Source: Haloferax marisrubri (lineage in GTDB: Archaea; Halobacteriota; Halobacteria; Halobacteriales; Haloferacaceae). From it: a stretch of DNA of 64,000 nt. The stretch lies in NCBI RefSeq assembly GCF_001469875.2, contig NZ_LOPW02000010.1, forward strand, positions 319,942 to 383,941, written 5' to 3'. The notes under the pieces were generated by a model, which saw only the letters and a program-made list of their open reading frames with translations, was not told the DNA's origin and did no database searches. The position numbers were made by a program, and so were the translations under genes. The stretch's first letter is position 1, and every line of letters begins with the position of its first letter. This document shows, piece by piece, positions 51,781 through 58,994 of this stretch.

Positions 51781-52017
51781 ATGAGCGCCTCAAACCTTAC
51801 TGGGACTGACAAAGCGATTCTCGACGTGCTCAAGCGAGGACGCGATGGCGATCATCCGTGGGGCATTGCGACGAAAGGCTATCTCGTCGATGAGACCGGG
51901 TACTCACGAAACAGTGTGTATAATCGCCTCGAAGTACTCGAGGCTCGCGGCTACGTGAAACTGGTCCACGAACCAACTCGGCTCTTCGAATTCGTGAGTG
52001 ATCCGCGAGAAGACTAA
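51781..52017 (+). CDS. Small winged-helix DNA-binding protein
   Basis: The 78-residue protein starts MSASNLTGTDKAILDVLKRG and has one winged helix: GYLVDETGYSRNSVYNRLEV as turn and recognition helix, then ARGYVKLVHEPTRLFEFV as the wing. It resembles the PhiH1-repressor-type small regulators of haloarchaeal viruses and plasmids. An in-frame ATG 15 codons upstream is less likely because the extra residues are hydrophobic and not part of the family. It is convergent with the next small regulator. Confidence 0.8.
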   Translation: MSASNLTGTDKAILDVLKRGRDGDHPWGIATKGYLVDETGYSRNSVYNRLEVLEARGYVKLVHEPTRLFEFVSDPRED

Positions 52018-52033
52018 GCGCAGCGTTCAGATA

Positions 52034-52282
52034 CTACAGTTCGGATGCGTCGACATCTCCGGATAGATAGCCACGTCCGATTTCGCTAATCTCGTATTTT
52101 CCTCTCTCAACCCGGTTCACAAGTCCCCTTTCTGCGAACTCTGACAACCGATTATTCACGTGTGTTCGAGTGAATCCAGCATTGAACGCGATTATGCTCG
52201 GTGAGAGTACAAGACCAGAATCACCCAGTATCTCAAGAATCTGGTCGTCAGTCGGCTTCATCCATTCCCCCCGTTTGCGCAT
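52034..52282 (-). CDS. PhiH1-repressor-like winged-helix protein
   Basis: The 82-residue protein starts MRKRGEWMKPTDDQILEIL, a form common in PhiH1-like repressors of haloarchaea (M-x5-WM-x-P-x-DD-x-ILE). The recognition helix is AGFTRTHVNNRLSEFAERG, with a wing VERGKYEISEIGRGYLSG. Such genes occur in proviruses and integrative elements. Here it faces another small regulator with only 16 bp between the stops. The internal Met at residue 8 is an alternative start. Confidence 0.85.
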   Translation of the reverse strand: MRKRGEWMKPTDDQILEILGDSGLVLSPSIIAFNAGFTRTHVNNRLSEFAERGLVNRVERGKYEISEIGRGYLSGDVDASEL

Positions 52283-52551
52283 ACCGGAGCAATCAATACT
52301 ATCGTGTTAACCGAACCGATGTATAACACAATATACACTATCAGGTGTTATTTGTTTACTTATTAGTAAACAGATTGAAGTAGGTCGATTGCATGGAGTG
52401 ATCTAACGACTCACCGGATTACTGGTCCTCTCAGAAAGGACCCGTGTTGTAGCACGGACCCGGTGCGGTCTAACCCCAACCGCATGTCTCCGAACACACC
52501 ACCCACGCAAAAAGGTCTCGTCGCACAGCCACGCCGCACGGAGGGCCACAA

Positions 52552-53199
52552 ATGACCAAGCCCTCCATCGAAGACCTCGCCGCCCGAATCGACGAACTCG
52601 AAGACCGCGTCGACGAACTCGAGGCCGACACCGAACAACTCGAAGCGACTGTCGATGCCCAAGCAGAGACAATCGCGTCCCAACGCGACCAACTCGCTGA
52701 CTACGAAACCCGCACCCAAGAACTCGAAGCCGAACTCGACGCCGCAACGGACCACCGCAAGCATCTCCAACAGCGACTCTACGCTGTGGAATCCGAAGAC
52801 ACCCCCAACGACGAACCCAACACAAGTCTCTCGCCACTCCAACAACTCATCCGACTTCCCTCGAAGGCACTCTCGAAGCTCACCGCCAACCAGGAACGCG
52901 CTCGCTTCATCGCCAAGGACATCACAGAGTACGCCACGAACGTCCCTGCGGGCTTCGCACTCGACTCGAGTACCATTCGCACCGTCCTCCACGCAAAGGA
53001 AGGCCGCACCCCCCACACCCAGACCGTCAGTCGCGTGATGGACTTTCTCGACGACCTCGGGAAAGAAGGTGTGAAGATTGTGAAACGTCGCGGGACCAAA
53101 CGCGTCATCTTCTCCGAACACGTTGTCTCGGAACTCGCGGAGACAGCACCGTCGTCGGGGAGAAGTAGCATCACGGAAGTTGTGATGGGGTGGCGATAG
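52552..53199 (+). CDS. Coiled-coil protein with C-terminal winged-helix-like domain
   Basis: The 215-residue protein starts MTKPSIEDLAARIDELEDRV after an SD-like GGAGGG (52540-52545). Residues 5-80 are a heptad-rich coiled coil with many ELE/DELE repeats. Residues about 95-195 contain ALSKLTANQERARFIAKDI, FALDSSTIRTVLHAKEG and VSRVMDFLDDLGKEGVKIVK, which look like a winged helix with a wing ending VIFSEHV. Proteins of this shape are frequent on haloarchaeal plasmids and integrated elements. A DNA-binding, dimeric role is likely, but the target is unknown. Confidence 0.7.
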   Translation: MTKPSIEDLAARIDELEDRVDELEADTEQLEATVDAQAETIASQRDQLADYETRTQELEAELDAATDHRKHLQQRLYAVESEDTPNDEPNTSLSPLQQLIRLPSKALSKLTANQERARFIAKDITEYATNVPAGFALDSSTIRTVLHAKEGRTPHTQTVSRVMDFLDDLGKEGVKIVKRRGTKRVIFSEHVVSELAETAPSSGRSSITEVVMGWR

Positions 53200-53445
53200 C
53201 GAGCGTGTGATCACCAGTCGATAACCGACTCCACGCCGCCGCGCGGTCGACACCCACCGCGGGTACAGCCCCCCAAGCTAGCAGCAGCACCCGAGAAACC
53301 CCTCCTGTGGACAAAGGTAGTGTGACCGAATACAACGATTTGGAGGCTTCGAGTCAACCGAGACAGATCACAACGGGTGTGATGAAAATCGGTTGGCCAT
53401 CCTGCCGTAATAGCCAACTACGAGCCGCGAGTGGATTCGCTCACG

Positions 53446-53907
53446 ATGTCGGTCGAATCGTACGGTCCCACTCGTCCAGACCCGCTGACTCGATTCATGG
53501 CCGCCTGCCAGGGTGCTGGGATTGCCGCCATCGCATCTCCAACGGTCGGGAGCGCGTCGATCCTCGTCGTGAGTGCCGTCACCCACTGGACGCCGAGTGA
53601 GCTACTGGGGGGGAATGCGCAAGCCCTGTTGTTGCTGTTCGTGTGTGCAATTGCGGTCGGCTTCATCGCGGGGTCGTACTGGCCGGTGGTTGATGGCCTC
53701 CCACAGAAACGCGAACACGAACTGTACTGGGTTCGAAAGCGGTTTACGATGTGTCTCTTTGCCGGCCTCGGGTGTTACGGCGTGTTTTCGCTCATGTTCG
53801 TCGTGACGGTCACAGATCTCCTGCAGAATATGGTCGGCCTTGGCGCGGCGATTCTCGTGTGTACCTATCTGTATGCGTACTCCGCGGACCGACGCGAGGC
53901 GAGGTGA
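53446..53907 (+). CDS. Four-helix membrane protein of unknown function
   Basis: The 153-residue protein starts MSVESYGPTRPDPLTRFMAA (a GTG five codons upstream, 53431, is possible). Four hydrophobic segments lie at about 20-45, 58-78, 97-120 and 122-142, with a hydrophilic loop DGLPQKREHELYWVRKRFT between the second and third. The C-terminus is short and charged (YSADRREAR). I do not recognise a family. It is alone between small regulator genes. Confidence 0.65.
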   Translation: MSVESYGPTRPDPLTRFMAACQGAGIAAIASPTVGSASILVVSAVTHWTPSELLGGNAQALLLLFVCAIAVGFIAGSYWPVVDGLPQKREHELYWVRKRFTMCLFAGLGCYGVFSLMFVVTVTDLLQNMVGLGAAILVCTYLYAYSADRREAR

Positions 53908-54001
53908 GCCGTCGAAGCCACGGGCCAAGACACCACATCTGGACTCCCTTCTGCCCGTCTGAATCGCTCACTGTGACCAGAGAACTGACCGAAACGTCTC
54001 T

Positions 54002-54436
54002 ATGTCACACTCGACTATATTCGAGTACATCATGCCGGTCCCCCTCAAACATCACGACGCTGAACTCAGTCTTCGGCCAGGGACCACGGAATCGGATCTC
54101 GTGGCGTACCTGTACCAAAATTCTGAGTGGGGATACTCCCCCCAGGAGCTCAAGGAAGCACTTGACATCCCTCGAGGGACCGCTACGACCACACTCAAGC
54201 GTCTCTACGACGACGACTACATCGGAAAAACGGATGACGGCTACTACTACGCGCTGAGCGAACGAGACGGCATCCGGCGGTACGTCTCCAGTCTCAACCA
54301 AGTCGATCGACTGTTCGGTCACCACCGTGATGCGGACGCCACTCCCGAAGAACCCGACAGACAAATCGGAGGCGGTCGCACCGACGAGGAACTCGATGCA
54401 GAACTCGCAGAGCTGGAAGCCGAAGTAGATGAGTAA
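54002..54436 (+). CDS. MarR-like winged-helix protein, possible antitoxin
   Basis: The 144-residue protein (alternative start ATG 54032, MPVPLKHHDAEL) has a winged helix over about residues 25-90: TESDLVAYLYQNSEWGYS, LDIPRGTATTTLKRLYDD and a wing YIGKTDDGYYYAL. A long acidic C-terminal tail, rich in Glu and Asp, ends ELDAELAELEAEVDE. This architecture, HTH plus acidic tail, recurs in haloarchaeal antitoxin genes that overlap a toxin. It overlaps the next gene by 8 bp through ATGAGTAA. Confidence 0.75.
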   Translation: MSHSTIFEYIMPVPLKHHDAELSLRPGTTESDLVAYLYQNSEWGYSPQELKEALDIPRGTATTTLKRLYDDDYIGKTDDGYYYALSERDGIRRYVSSLNQVDRLFGHHRDADATPEEPDRQIGGGRTDEELDAELAELEAEVDE

Positions 54437-54662
54437 CGTCGAACTCTGCATCACAATTCCAAGCCGTCCCCGCGAGCAGTTCGATCTTGAGAGAGAACGA
54501 AACTTGATGATCGTGCCGACCGATTTCGGACTCGTACTAATGAAAATCGGGTTGCCGCCAGTCACGGAGTTCCAGGGGCGTGTAGAAAAACGTGCCAACG
54601 AACGCGAATGCTCGATGGACGAGATTAACCAACTCGTACACGACGCCCGAACTGACAACTGA
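54429..54662 (+). CDS. Small protein coupled to the MarR-like gene (possible toxin partner)
   Basis: The 77-residue protein starts MSNVELCITIPSRPREQFDL and continues ERNLMIVPTDFGLVLMKIG and VEKRANERECSMDEINQLVHDA. I do not recognise a family and it is too short for PIN or MazF. The overlapping start with the HTH gene, and the neighbouring VapBC and TumE-like pairs, make a toxin-antitoxin or regulator-effector pair plausible. It could also be a short DNA-binding subunit. Confidence 0.55.
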   Translation: MSNVELCITIPSRPREQFDLERERNLMIVPTDFGLVLMKIGLPPVTEFQGRVEKRANERECSMDEINQLVHDARTDN

Positions 54663-54786
54663 AGGCCGTCCTCGGTACGAACGTTCTGGAAGACTCGGCA
54701 CGCAGACCGCCAGCGATTGCGCGTGAGCGAGTGCTTCGAATTCGAAGGCGCGCCGAACGGAGTGCTCTGACCAAAACGAATACGTC

Positions 54787-54809
54787 TATTCCCACTCTAT
54801 GTGGGAATA
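54787..54809. promoter_or_regulatory. Palindromic operator of the vapBC-like operon
   Basis: TATTCCCAC-TCTAT-GTGGGAATA has perfect 9-bp arms and reaches the A of the antitoxin ATG. AbrB/VapB antitoxins, alone or with toxin, bind palindromes at their own promoter, so autorepression is likely. Because the transcript is likely leaderless or nearly so, the site would cover the transcription start. Confidence 0.6.
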
Positions 54810-55093
54810 TGACCAAGGTAGACTCAAAAGGGCGAGTCGTCCTCCCAAAGGATGTACGAGAGCGTCTCGGTATTGCGCCCGGCACAGAAGTAGACATCCA
54901 CGAAGAAGACGGGAAAGCAGTTGTTGAACCGAGAGACGACCCCGACGAAATTCTCGCCCGCATGGAGCAACTCATTGCGGAAACGTCTTCGAAGCGAGAA
55001 GAGACGACGCCGCGTATCGAAGGGGCCGACCCAATTGCCCAGAAGCACAGAGATGCGGTTCGAAAGGGAGCGGAGAAACACTGCGATGAGTGA
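54809..55093 (+). CDS. AbrB/VapB-type antitoxin
   Basis: The 94-residue protein starts MTKVDSKGRVVLPKDVRER, the SpoVT/AbrB DNA-binding fold (swapped-hairpin type) over residues 1-45 with GIAPGTEVDIHEEDGKAVV. The C-terminal half is acidic and helical (DDPDEILARMEQLIAETSSK) and should wrap the toxin. The longer frame from 54731 would start upstream of the palindrome and is rejected. The toxin gene starts 8 bp before this stop (ATGAGTGA). Confidence 0.88.
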   Translation: MTKVDSKGRVVLPKDVRERLGIAPGTEVDIHEEDGKAVVEPRDDPDEILARMEQLIAETSSKREETTPRIEGADPIAQKHRDAVRKGAEKHCDE

Positions 55094-55553
55094 CGCTGGT
55101 GGACCCTATCTATTTGATGTCGGTGTAATTGCCCTCGCACATACCGATGCCCCGGTTCGTGATGCTGCGCTCTCGTATGTCCGAGACGCCATCGTTGGCG
55201 ACATCGATGCTGTTGTTCCATATCCTGCGGTATTCGGAGCACACACCGTCTTGACAACGTACTACGGGCGCTCAAACGCAGACGCATCTCAGCTCCTACA
55301 GAATTTCATGGATGCACAACGAATCCATTGGTACGACGAGATGCCCGAAGACGTAGTTCGGGGTGGGCTCTCTCAGGCGAGTGATGCAAACGTTGGTGGA
55401 TGGGACGGCTACTATGCTCAGGTAGCGATTGACCAAGGAGTGAATACTGTGTTGACGATTGATGATGACTTCGAACGATTTGATGCGTTCGATACTGAGG
55501 TCGTTCTCTCACCCGACGAATTTACCGAACTGAACCGGTTTCTTGGAAACTGA
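55086..55553 (+). CDS. PIN-domain ribonuclease toxin (VapC-like)
   Basis: The 155-residue protein starts MSDAGGPYLFDVGVIALAHT. The PIN acidic residues are placed as expected: Asp of LFDVGVIAL at the N-terminus, a second acidic residue in the middle, and Asp residues of LTIDDDFERFDAF near the C-terminus, with WDGYYAQVAIDQGVN in the helix before. VapC enzymes cut tRNA or rRNA when the antitoxin is degraded. The start overlaps the antitoxin by 8 bp; the longer upstream frame is in the antitoxin's shadow. The module lies 1 kb before the epimerase gene. Confidence 0.87.
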   Translation: MSDAGGPYLFDVGVIALAHTDAPVRDAALSYVRDAIVGDIDAVVPYPAVFGAHTVLTTYYGRSNADASQLLQNFMDAQRIHWYDEMPEDVVRGGLSQASDANVGGWDGYYAQVAIDQGVNTVLTIDDDFERFDAFDTEVVLSPDEFTELNRFLGN

Positions 55554-55627
55554 CTCCCAGAATAAACCGTCTCTGATCACCTCGAAAATCAAACGCAAAC
55601 CCTCCAGCCGAACCACGAACTCCTTCG

Positions 55628-56545
55628 TCAGTCGAGATACGGCTGACAAACCCGCTCGACACCCGCTTCGAACGACATCTGGGGCTCCCACCCGGTCGCC
55701 TCGTGAATCTTCGAGTAGTCTGCTTTCGTGTCGTGGACGTACACCTCGAAGGGGTTCTCGACGTACACAGGCTCCACATCCGTCCCAAGCACGTCGTTGA
55801 TCATGTCGACCATCTCGTTGAACGAGTAACTCTCGGCAGTCCCGAGGTTGTAGATGCCCTGGAGTCGTTCCTCTGCGGCGAGTTCGATCCCCCGAACGAT
55901 ATCATCCACGTGGGTGAAGTCACGCGTCTGCGACCCATCACCGAACAGCTCCGGCGACTCACCATTGGCGATTTTGTCGGTGAACTGCGCGACCGTATTC
56001 GCGAACTCGCCTTTGTGTTCTTCTGCGCCACCGAAGCCCTGGTACACCGAGAAAAAGCGCATGCCAGCCAGTTGCATGTCGTAGTGGTGGTGGAAGTACT
56101 CCGCGTAGCGCTCACGGCCTAACTTCGACGCTTCGTAGCCCGTCCGCGACTCCACGGGCATGTCTTCCGGCGAGGGTTCCGTCCGCGAGCCATAGATCGA
56201 CGAGGTCGTTGCGTACACAACCGTGTCGCACCCGTCTTTCCGGGCCTGTTCGACCGTGTTGACGAAGCCTTCGATGTTCACACGAGCGCCCTTCGTCGGG
56301 TTTTCCTCGTGCATCTTGTACGACGACAGCGCCGCGAGATGGAACACCACGTCGACGCCCTCGGTCGGGAGGTCGTCGTCGAGGACCGTCATGTCGTGGA
56401 ACTCCACGGCATCATCCAGATTCTCGGGCGTCCCGAGATAGAGGTCGTCGATTGCAATGACGTCGTTGTCTTCCGCAAGATGATTTGCGAGATTCGAACC
56501 GATAAAACCGGCCCCGCCAGTAACGAGGACTCGTTTGCCGTCCAT
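55628..56545 (-). CDS. NAD-dependent nucleotide-sugar epimerase/dehydratase (GalE-like)
   Basis: The 305-residue extended SDR begins MDGKRVLVTGGAGFIGSNLA with the glycine-rich loop, has IDDLYLGTPENLDDAV, the catalytic Ser region YATTSSIYGS and the pair YEASK (Tyr and Lys present), then REDYxxEYF-type segments and RDFTHVDDIVRG. It should interconvert UDP-sugars, most likely UDP-glucose and UDP-galactose or a related pair, to supply glycan synthesis. It is a paralogue of the product at 20727-21656, which lost YxxxK. It is isolated from other glycan genes by the VapBC module. Confidence 0.9.
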   Translation of the reverse strand: MDGKRVLVTGGAGFIGSNLANHLAEDNDVIAIDDLYLGTPENLDDAVEFHDMTVLDDDLPTEGVDVVFHLAALSSYKMHEENPTKGARVNIEGFVNTVEQARKDGCDTVVYATTSSIYGSRTEPSPEDMPVESRTGYEASKLGRERYAEYFHHHYDMQLAGMRFFSVYQGFGGAEEHKGEFANTVAQFTDKIANGESPELFGDGSQTRDFTHVDDIVRGIELAAEERLQGIYNLGTAESYSFNEMVDMINDVLGTDVEPVYVENPFEVYVHDTKADYSKIHEATGWEPQMSFEAGVERVCQPYLD

Positions 56546-56691
56546 ACGTGGTTGCTTTCGTCAAGTGACAAGAACCTATCGCGTGCGTGTCCATCCACCA
56601 GATGAGAGACGACCGCGGTTCGCCTGCGGGAACCAACCGAACCTAGTTAGCCATCCAACACATTTTCAGTTCCCTCGACTAACTCGATTCC

Positions 56692-57228
56692 ATGCAACAG
56701 TACACCCGCCGGAACGCCCTCCGTGCGTGCGGCATTGCCGCCCTCAGTTCACTCGCTGGGTGTTCGGCCCTCCCACCGGACGATCAGGACACAGAGCAAC
56801 CGACGTACGAGCGACTTGACGTGACGCCAGTCTACGTCGCCGATGGAGTCGACCCCTCAATCCCTGCAGAAATCGAGACGGTGAGCGCACCCCATAACGC
56901 CGACCTACTCGTCCTCCCCGATGACACAAACATTGATGCCACACAGGCGGTTGAGTGGCTGACCGACGACCGTGTGCTTGCACTCCTCGGCGAAAAGGCT
57001 GAAACAACGTGGCTGTCGTGGGTTCGAAGCGACGCGTTCAGAGACGTGTTCGACACGCAGGGATACTCCGAGAGCGAACCAAGCCCAACGCTCGTCGTCG
57101 GTGCAAAAGTCGGCCTCAATACCACAACGTCTCGGTACTCGTGGGGCGATGCACCAGCAAATCGCGACGTACTCCGGGCGCTCGATGAATCGCTCGTTGC
57201 GATTGAAAACCGGACGCCGACAGACTGA
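56692..57228 (+). CDS. Tat-exported lipoprotein of unknown function
   Basis: The 178-residue protein starts MQQYTRRNALRACGIAALSS, a twin-arginine signal with lipobox LAGC. The mature part contains YERLDVTPVYVADGVDPSIP, LVLPDDTNIDATQAVEWLTD and a repeated alternation of hydrophobic strands, with a C-terminal helix. No family is recognised. It is divergent from the epimerase across 146 bp, so the two could share regulation. Confidence 0.75.
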   Translation: MQQYTRRNALRACGIAALSSLAGCSALPPDDQDTEQPTYERLDVTPVYVADGVDPSIPAEIETVSAPHNADLLVLPDDTNIDATQAVEWLTDDRVLALLGEKAETTWLSWVRSDAFRDVFDTQGYSESEPSPTLVVGAKVGLNTTTSRYSWGDAPANRDVLRALDESLVAIENRTPTD

Positions 57229-57334
57229 GTGGGTGCTGACCGAGATCGACATGCAGCACGACGCGCAAAACAATGGATAACTCAGATATATGTGCACCCA
57301 CAAAGTAATATTGGCGGGCCACATAGCACCGGTC

Positions 57335-57877
57335 ATGACCGACGAGACGCCGACGCCCCCGGACGCGAACCTCACCGAGGAGTGGGAACGCGCCGTTACA
57401 CAGCGGACTGTGAAAGACCGTGTGTACGAGGCGGCCACGACGCTCACCACACCAACGACTGTCGCGGATATCGCGGCTCGCGCTGATTGCACGAAAGAGG
57501 GTGCTCGCCCCCACCTAGAGTGGTTCGTCGATCTCGGCGTCCTCGAGAAGGTCGCTGACAACCCTGCATTGTTCGTTCGGAACGAGGCGTACTTCGAGTT
57601 TCGTCGGGTCACCGAACTGATTCGCGAGTTCGAGACGTCCGCGGCGGTCGCTGAGGCGATTGACGAGTATCGAACCCGCGAGCGCGAACTCGCAGCGCAC
57701 TTCGACGAACCGTCACCGGACGCGGTCGCGTACGCTGGGATTGCTGCTCGCGACGACGACGCGGCAGAGCGCCTGCGTGAGTGGCGAACGGTCACCCGTC
57801 GGCTCCGAGAACTTCGAGAGGCGAAACTCCGACTCGACACCGATGGTGGTCACAGCGCTGCATCGCCGTTCCCCTAG
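57335..57877 (+). CDS. Winged-helix regulator, possible antitoxin of a TumE-like pair
   Basis: The 180-residue protein starts MTDETPTPPDANLTEEWERA; the frame is open 15 codons further upstream, but the better start is at the family-like MTDE. Residues about 20-105 form a winged helix: TVADIAARADCTKEGARPHL and a wing VLEKVADNPALFVRNEAYF. The C-terminal half is helical and charged (EAIDEYRTRERELAAHF). It ends 2 bp before the next gene, which has a toxin-like pattern. The pair structure and HTH antitoxin layout suggest a toxin-antitoxin system. Confidence 0.75.
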   Translation: MTDETPTPPDANLTEEWERAVTQRTVKDRVYEAATTLTTPTTVADIAARADCTKEGARPHLEWFVDLGVLEKVADNPALFVRNEAYFEFRRVTELIREFETSAAVAEAIDEYRTRERELAAHFDEPSPDAVAYAGIAARDDDAAERLREWRTVTRRLRELREAKLRLDTDGGHSAASPFP

Positions 57878-57879
57878 CG

Positions 57880-58368
57880 ATGGGTCGGCGTGATGACCTC
57901 AACGAAGAACGAATGCGGCTGCTTGGCTCTCGTCTCGCAGCGCTTTCGATGGTTGAGTCGGTCCACTATTTCCCCCTCGAAAAACCAGACCGTGTTGTTG
58001 CATCGTTCGAGGAGACGTACTATCCAGACGTGGTTGACGCTGCGGCGCTTGAGCTTCGACTCCGGTTGAATGGCGAGTTCAATCTATCATATCGCGAACG
58101 GTGGGCCGGTGACCGCTGGGTCTGTCGATGGGACCGTCATCCGAATACACACAACACGGACGACCACTTCCACGTCCCACCACGTCCCAGCGAAACGACC
58201 GCACTTGACGCGGAATACCCTGCCGACATGAACGACGTACTCCGACTCGTCTTCGAGACGATCGAAGCGCGAGTTAACGAGGTATGGGCGGAGACGACAG
58301 CACCGGTATACCCCACAGAATATGAATTTGAACGACAGTACGAGCTGCCGTACCTCACAAACCCGTGA
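57880..58368 (+). CDS. TumE/DUF6516-like protein, possible toxin
   Basis: The 162-residue protein starts MGRRDDLNEERMRLLGSRLA. The central stretch VHYFPLEKPDRVVASFEETY, LELRLRLNGEFNLSYRERWA and VCRWDRHPNTHNTDDHFHVP is close to the DUF6516/TumE pattern (RWDxxPHHx..PxHxH). TumE proteins are the toxins of the TumAB-type pairs. No signal or membrane segment is present. A gap of 2 bp after the winged-helix gene indicates one transcript. Toxicity is inferred from the family pattern only. Confidence 0.6.
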   Translation: MGRRDDLNEERMRLLGSRLAALSMVESVHYFPLEKPDRVVASFEETYYPDVVDAAALELRLRLNGEFNLSYRERWAGDRWVCRWDRHPNTHNTDDHFHVPPRPSETTALDAEYPADMNDVLRLVFETIEARVNEVWAETTAPVYPTEYEFERQYELPYLTNP

Positions 58369-58597
58369 GCAACAATTTCGACGTACCAACGTACTCCAGA
58401 ACGACAACTCAGATTTGACTGAAGAGACGTGGTCAGTCCACTATTCAAATTACCTTACGGGCGATGTGATACGTGTGGTGTGACCATACAGCGAACCCCT
58501 TCTTCACCGTGGGGTTGAGTCTGTCACCAGGGTAGTCTGTCATGACACGGATGGCTGGTCACAACAGATATATTCGTGAAACGATTGATCTGGGGAA
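58369..58597. other. Intergenic region, no gene seen
   Basis: Only short low-quality frames occur in these 229 bp between the TumE-like gene and the small frame at 58598. No RNA gene or repeat stands out. Confidence 0.4.
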
Positions 58598-58771
58598 GTG
58601 CTCTCGAATAAAGACCGAGTTGAGTTGCACCAACAGTACCTCGACGGAGAACTGGACGAAGGCGTTGCAAAGGTTCTCATCGGCGATCTACTCGAGGATA
58701 TTGAGCGTGAGCGCGAGGCAGTCGAGAAGGCAGAGGCGCTCGGTACCGATGGCGTCTTCCAGAACAAGTAG
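58598..58771 (+). CDS. Small acidic protein, 57 residues, GTG start
   Basis: The frame from GTG 58598 reads VLSNKDRVELHQQYLDGELD with LIGDLLEDIERERDAVEKAE, ending DGVFQNK. It is strongly helical and acidic, with the look of a real small protein or the C-terminal part of a larger one. It is below the usual length cut-off and no similar annotated function is known to me. The overlap-free position between TA-like pairs and orc would suit an antitoxin remnant. Confidence 0.4.
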   Translation: MLSNKDRVELHQQYLDGELDEGVAKVLIGDLLEDIEREREAVEKAEALGTDGVFQNK

Positions 58772-58841
58772 CCGAAGACGGTACTCACCGAGCTGGCAAT
58801 AACAGAAGGAGAACACTCGGAATATACCGGGGGAGTCGTTT

Positions 58842-58994
58842 CTACTCGCGATCGACGCTATTGAGCGCGCTGTTCAGTTCAAAGAGTTCTCGGACGACGT
58901 TGCTATCTGTGACCCGGTACCGGCGCGGGGACGTGTCCGGGACTTCTTCGACGAGTTCAACCTCAATCAAGAGGTCGGTGAGATTTCCACTCAC
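58842..58994 (-). CDS. 50-residue winged-helix-like protein coupled to orc
   Basis: A GTG at 58994 overlaps the orc stop (GTGA) and opens SGNLTDLLIEVELVEEVPDT and SPRRYRVTDSNVVRELFELN to a TAG at 58842. The pattern GNLTDLL...VEEVPDTSPxRYRV looks like the C-terminal wing of a haloarchaeal MarR/ArsR-type regulator. It could be a truncated regulator gene or a small downstream partner of Orc. It lies below the size of most gene calls. Confidence 0.45.
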   Translation of the reverse strand: MSGNLTDLLIEVELVEEVPDTSPRRYRVTDSNVVRELFELNSALNSVDRE

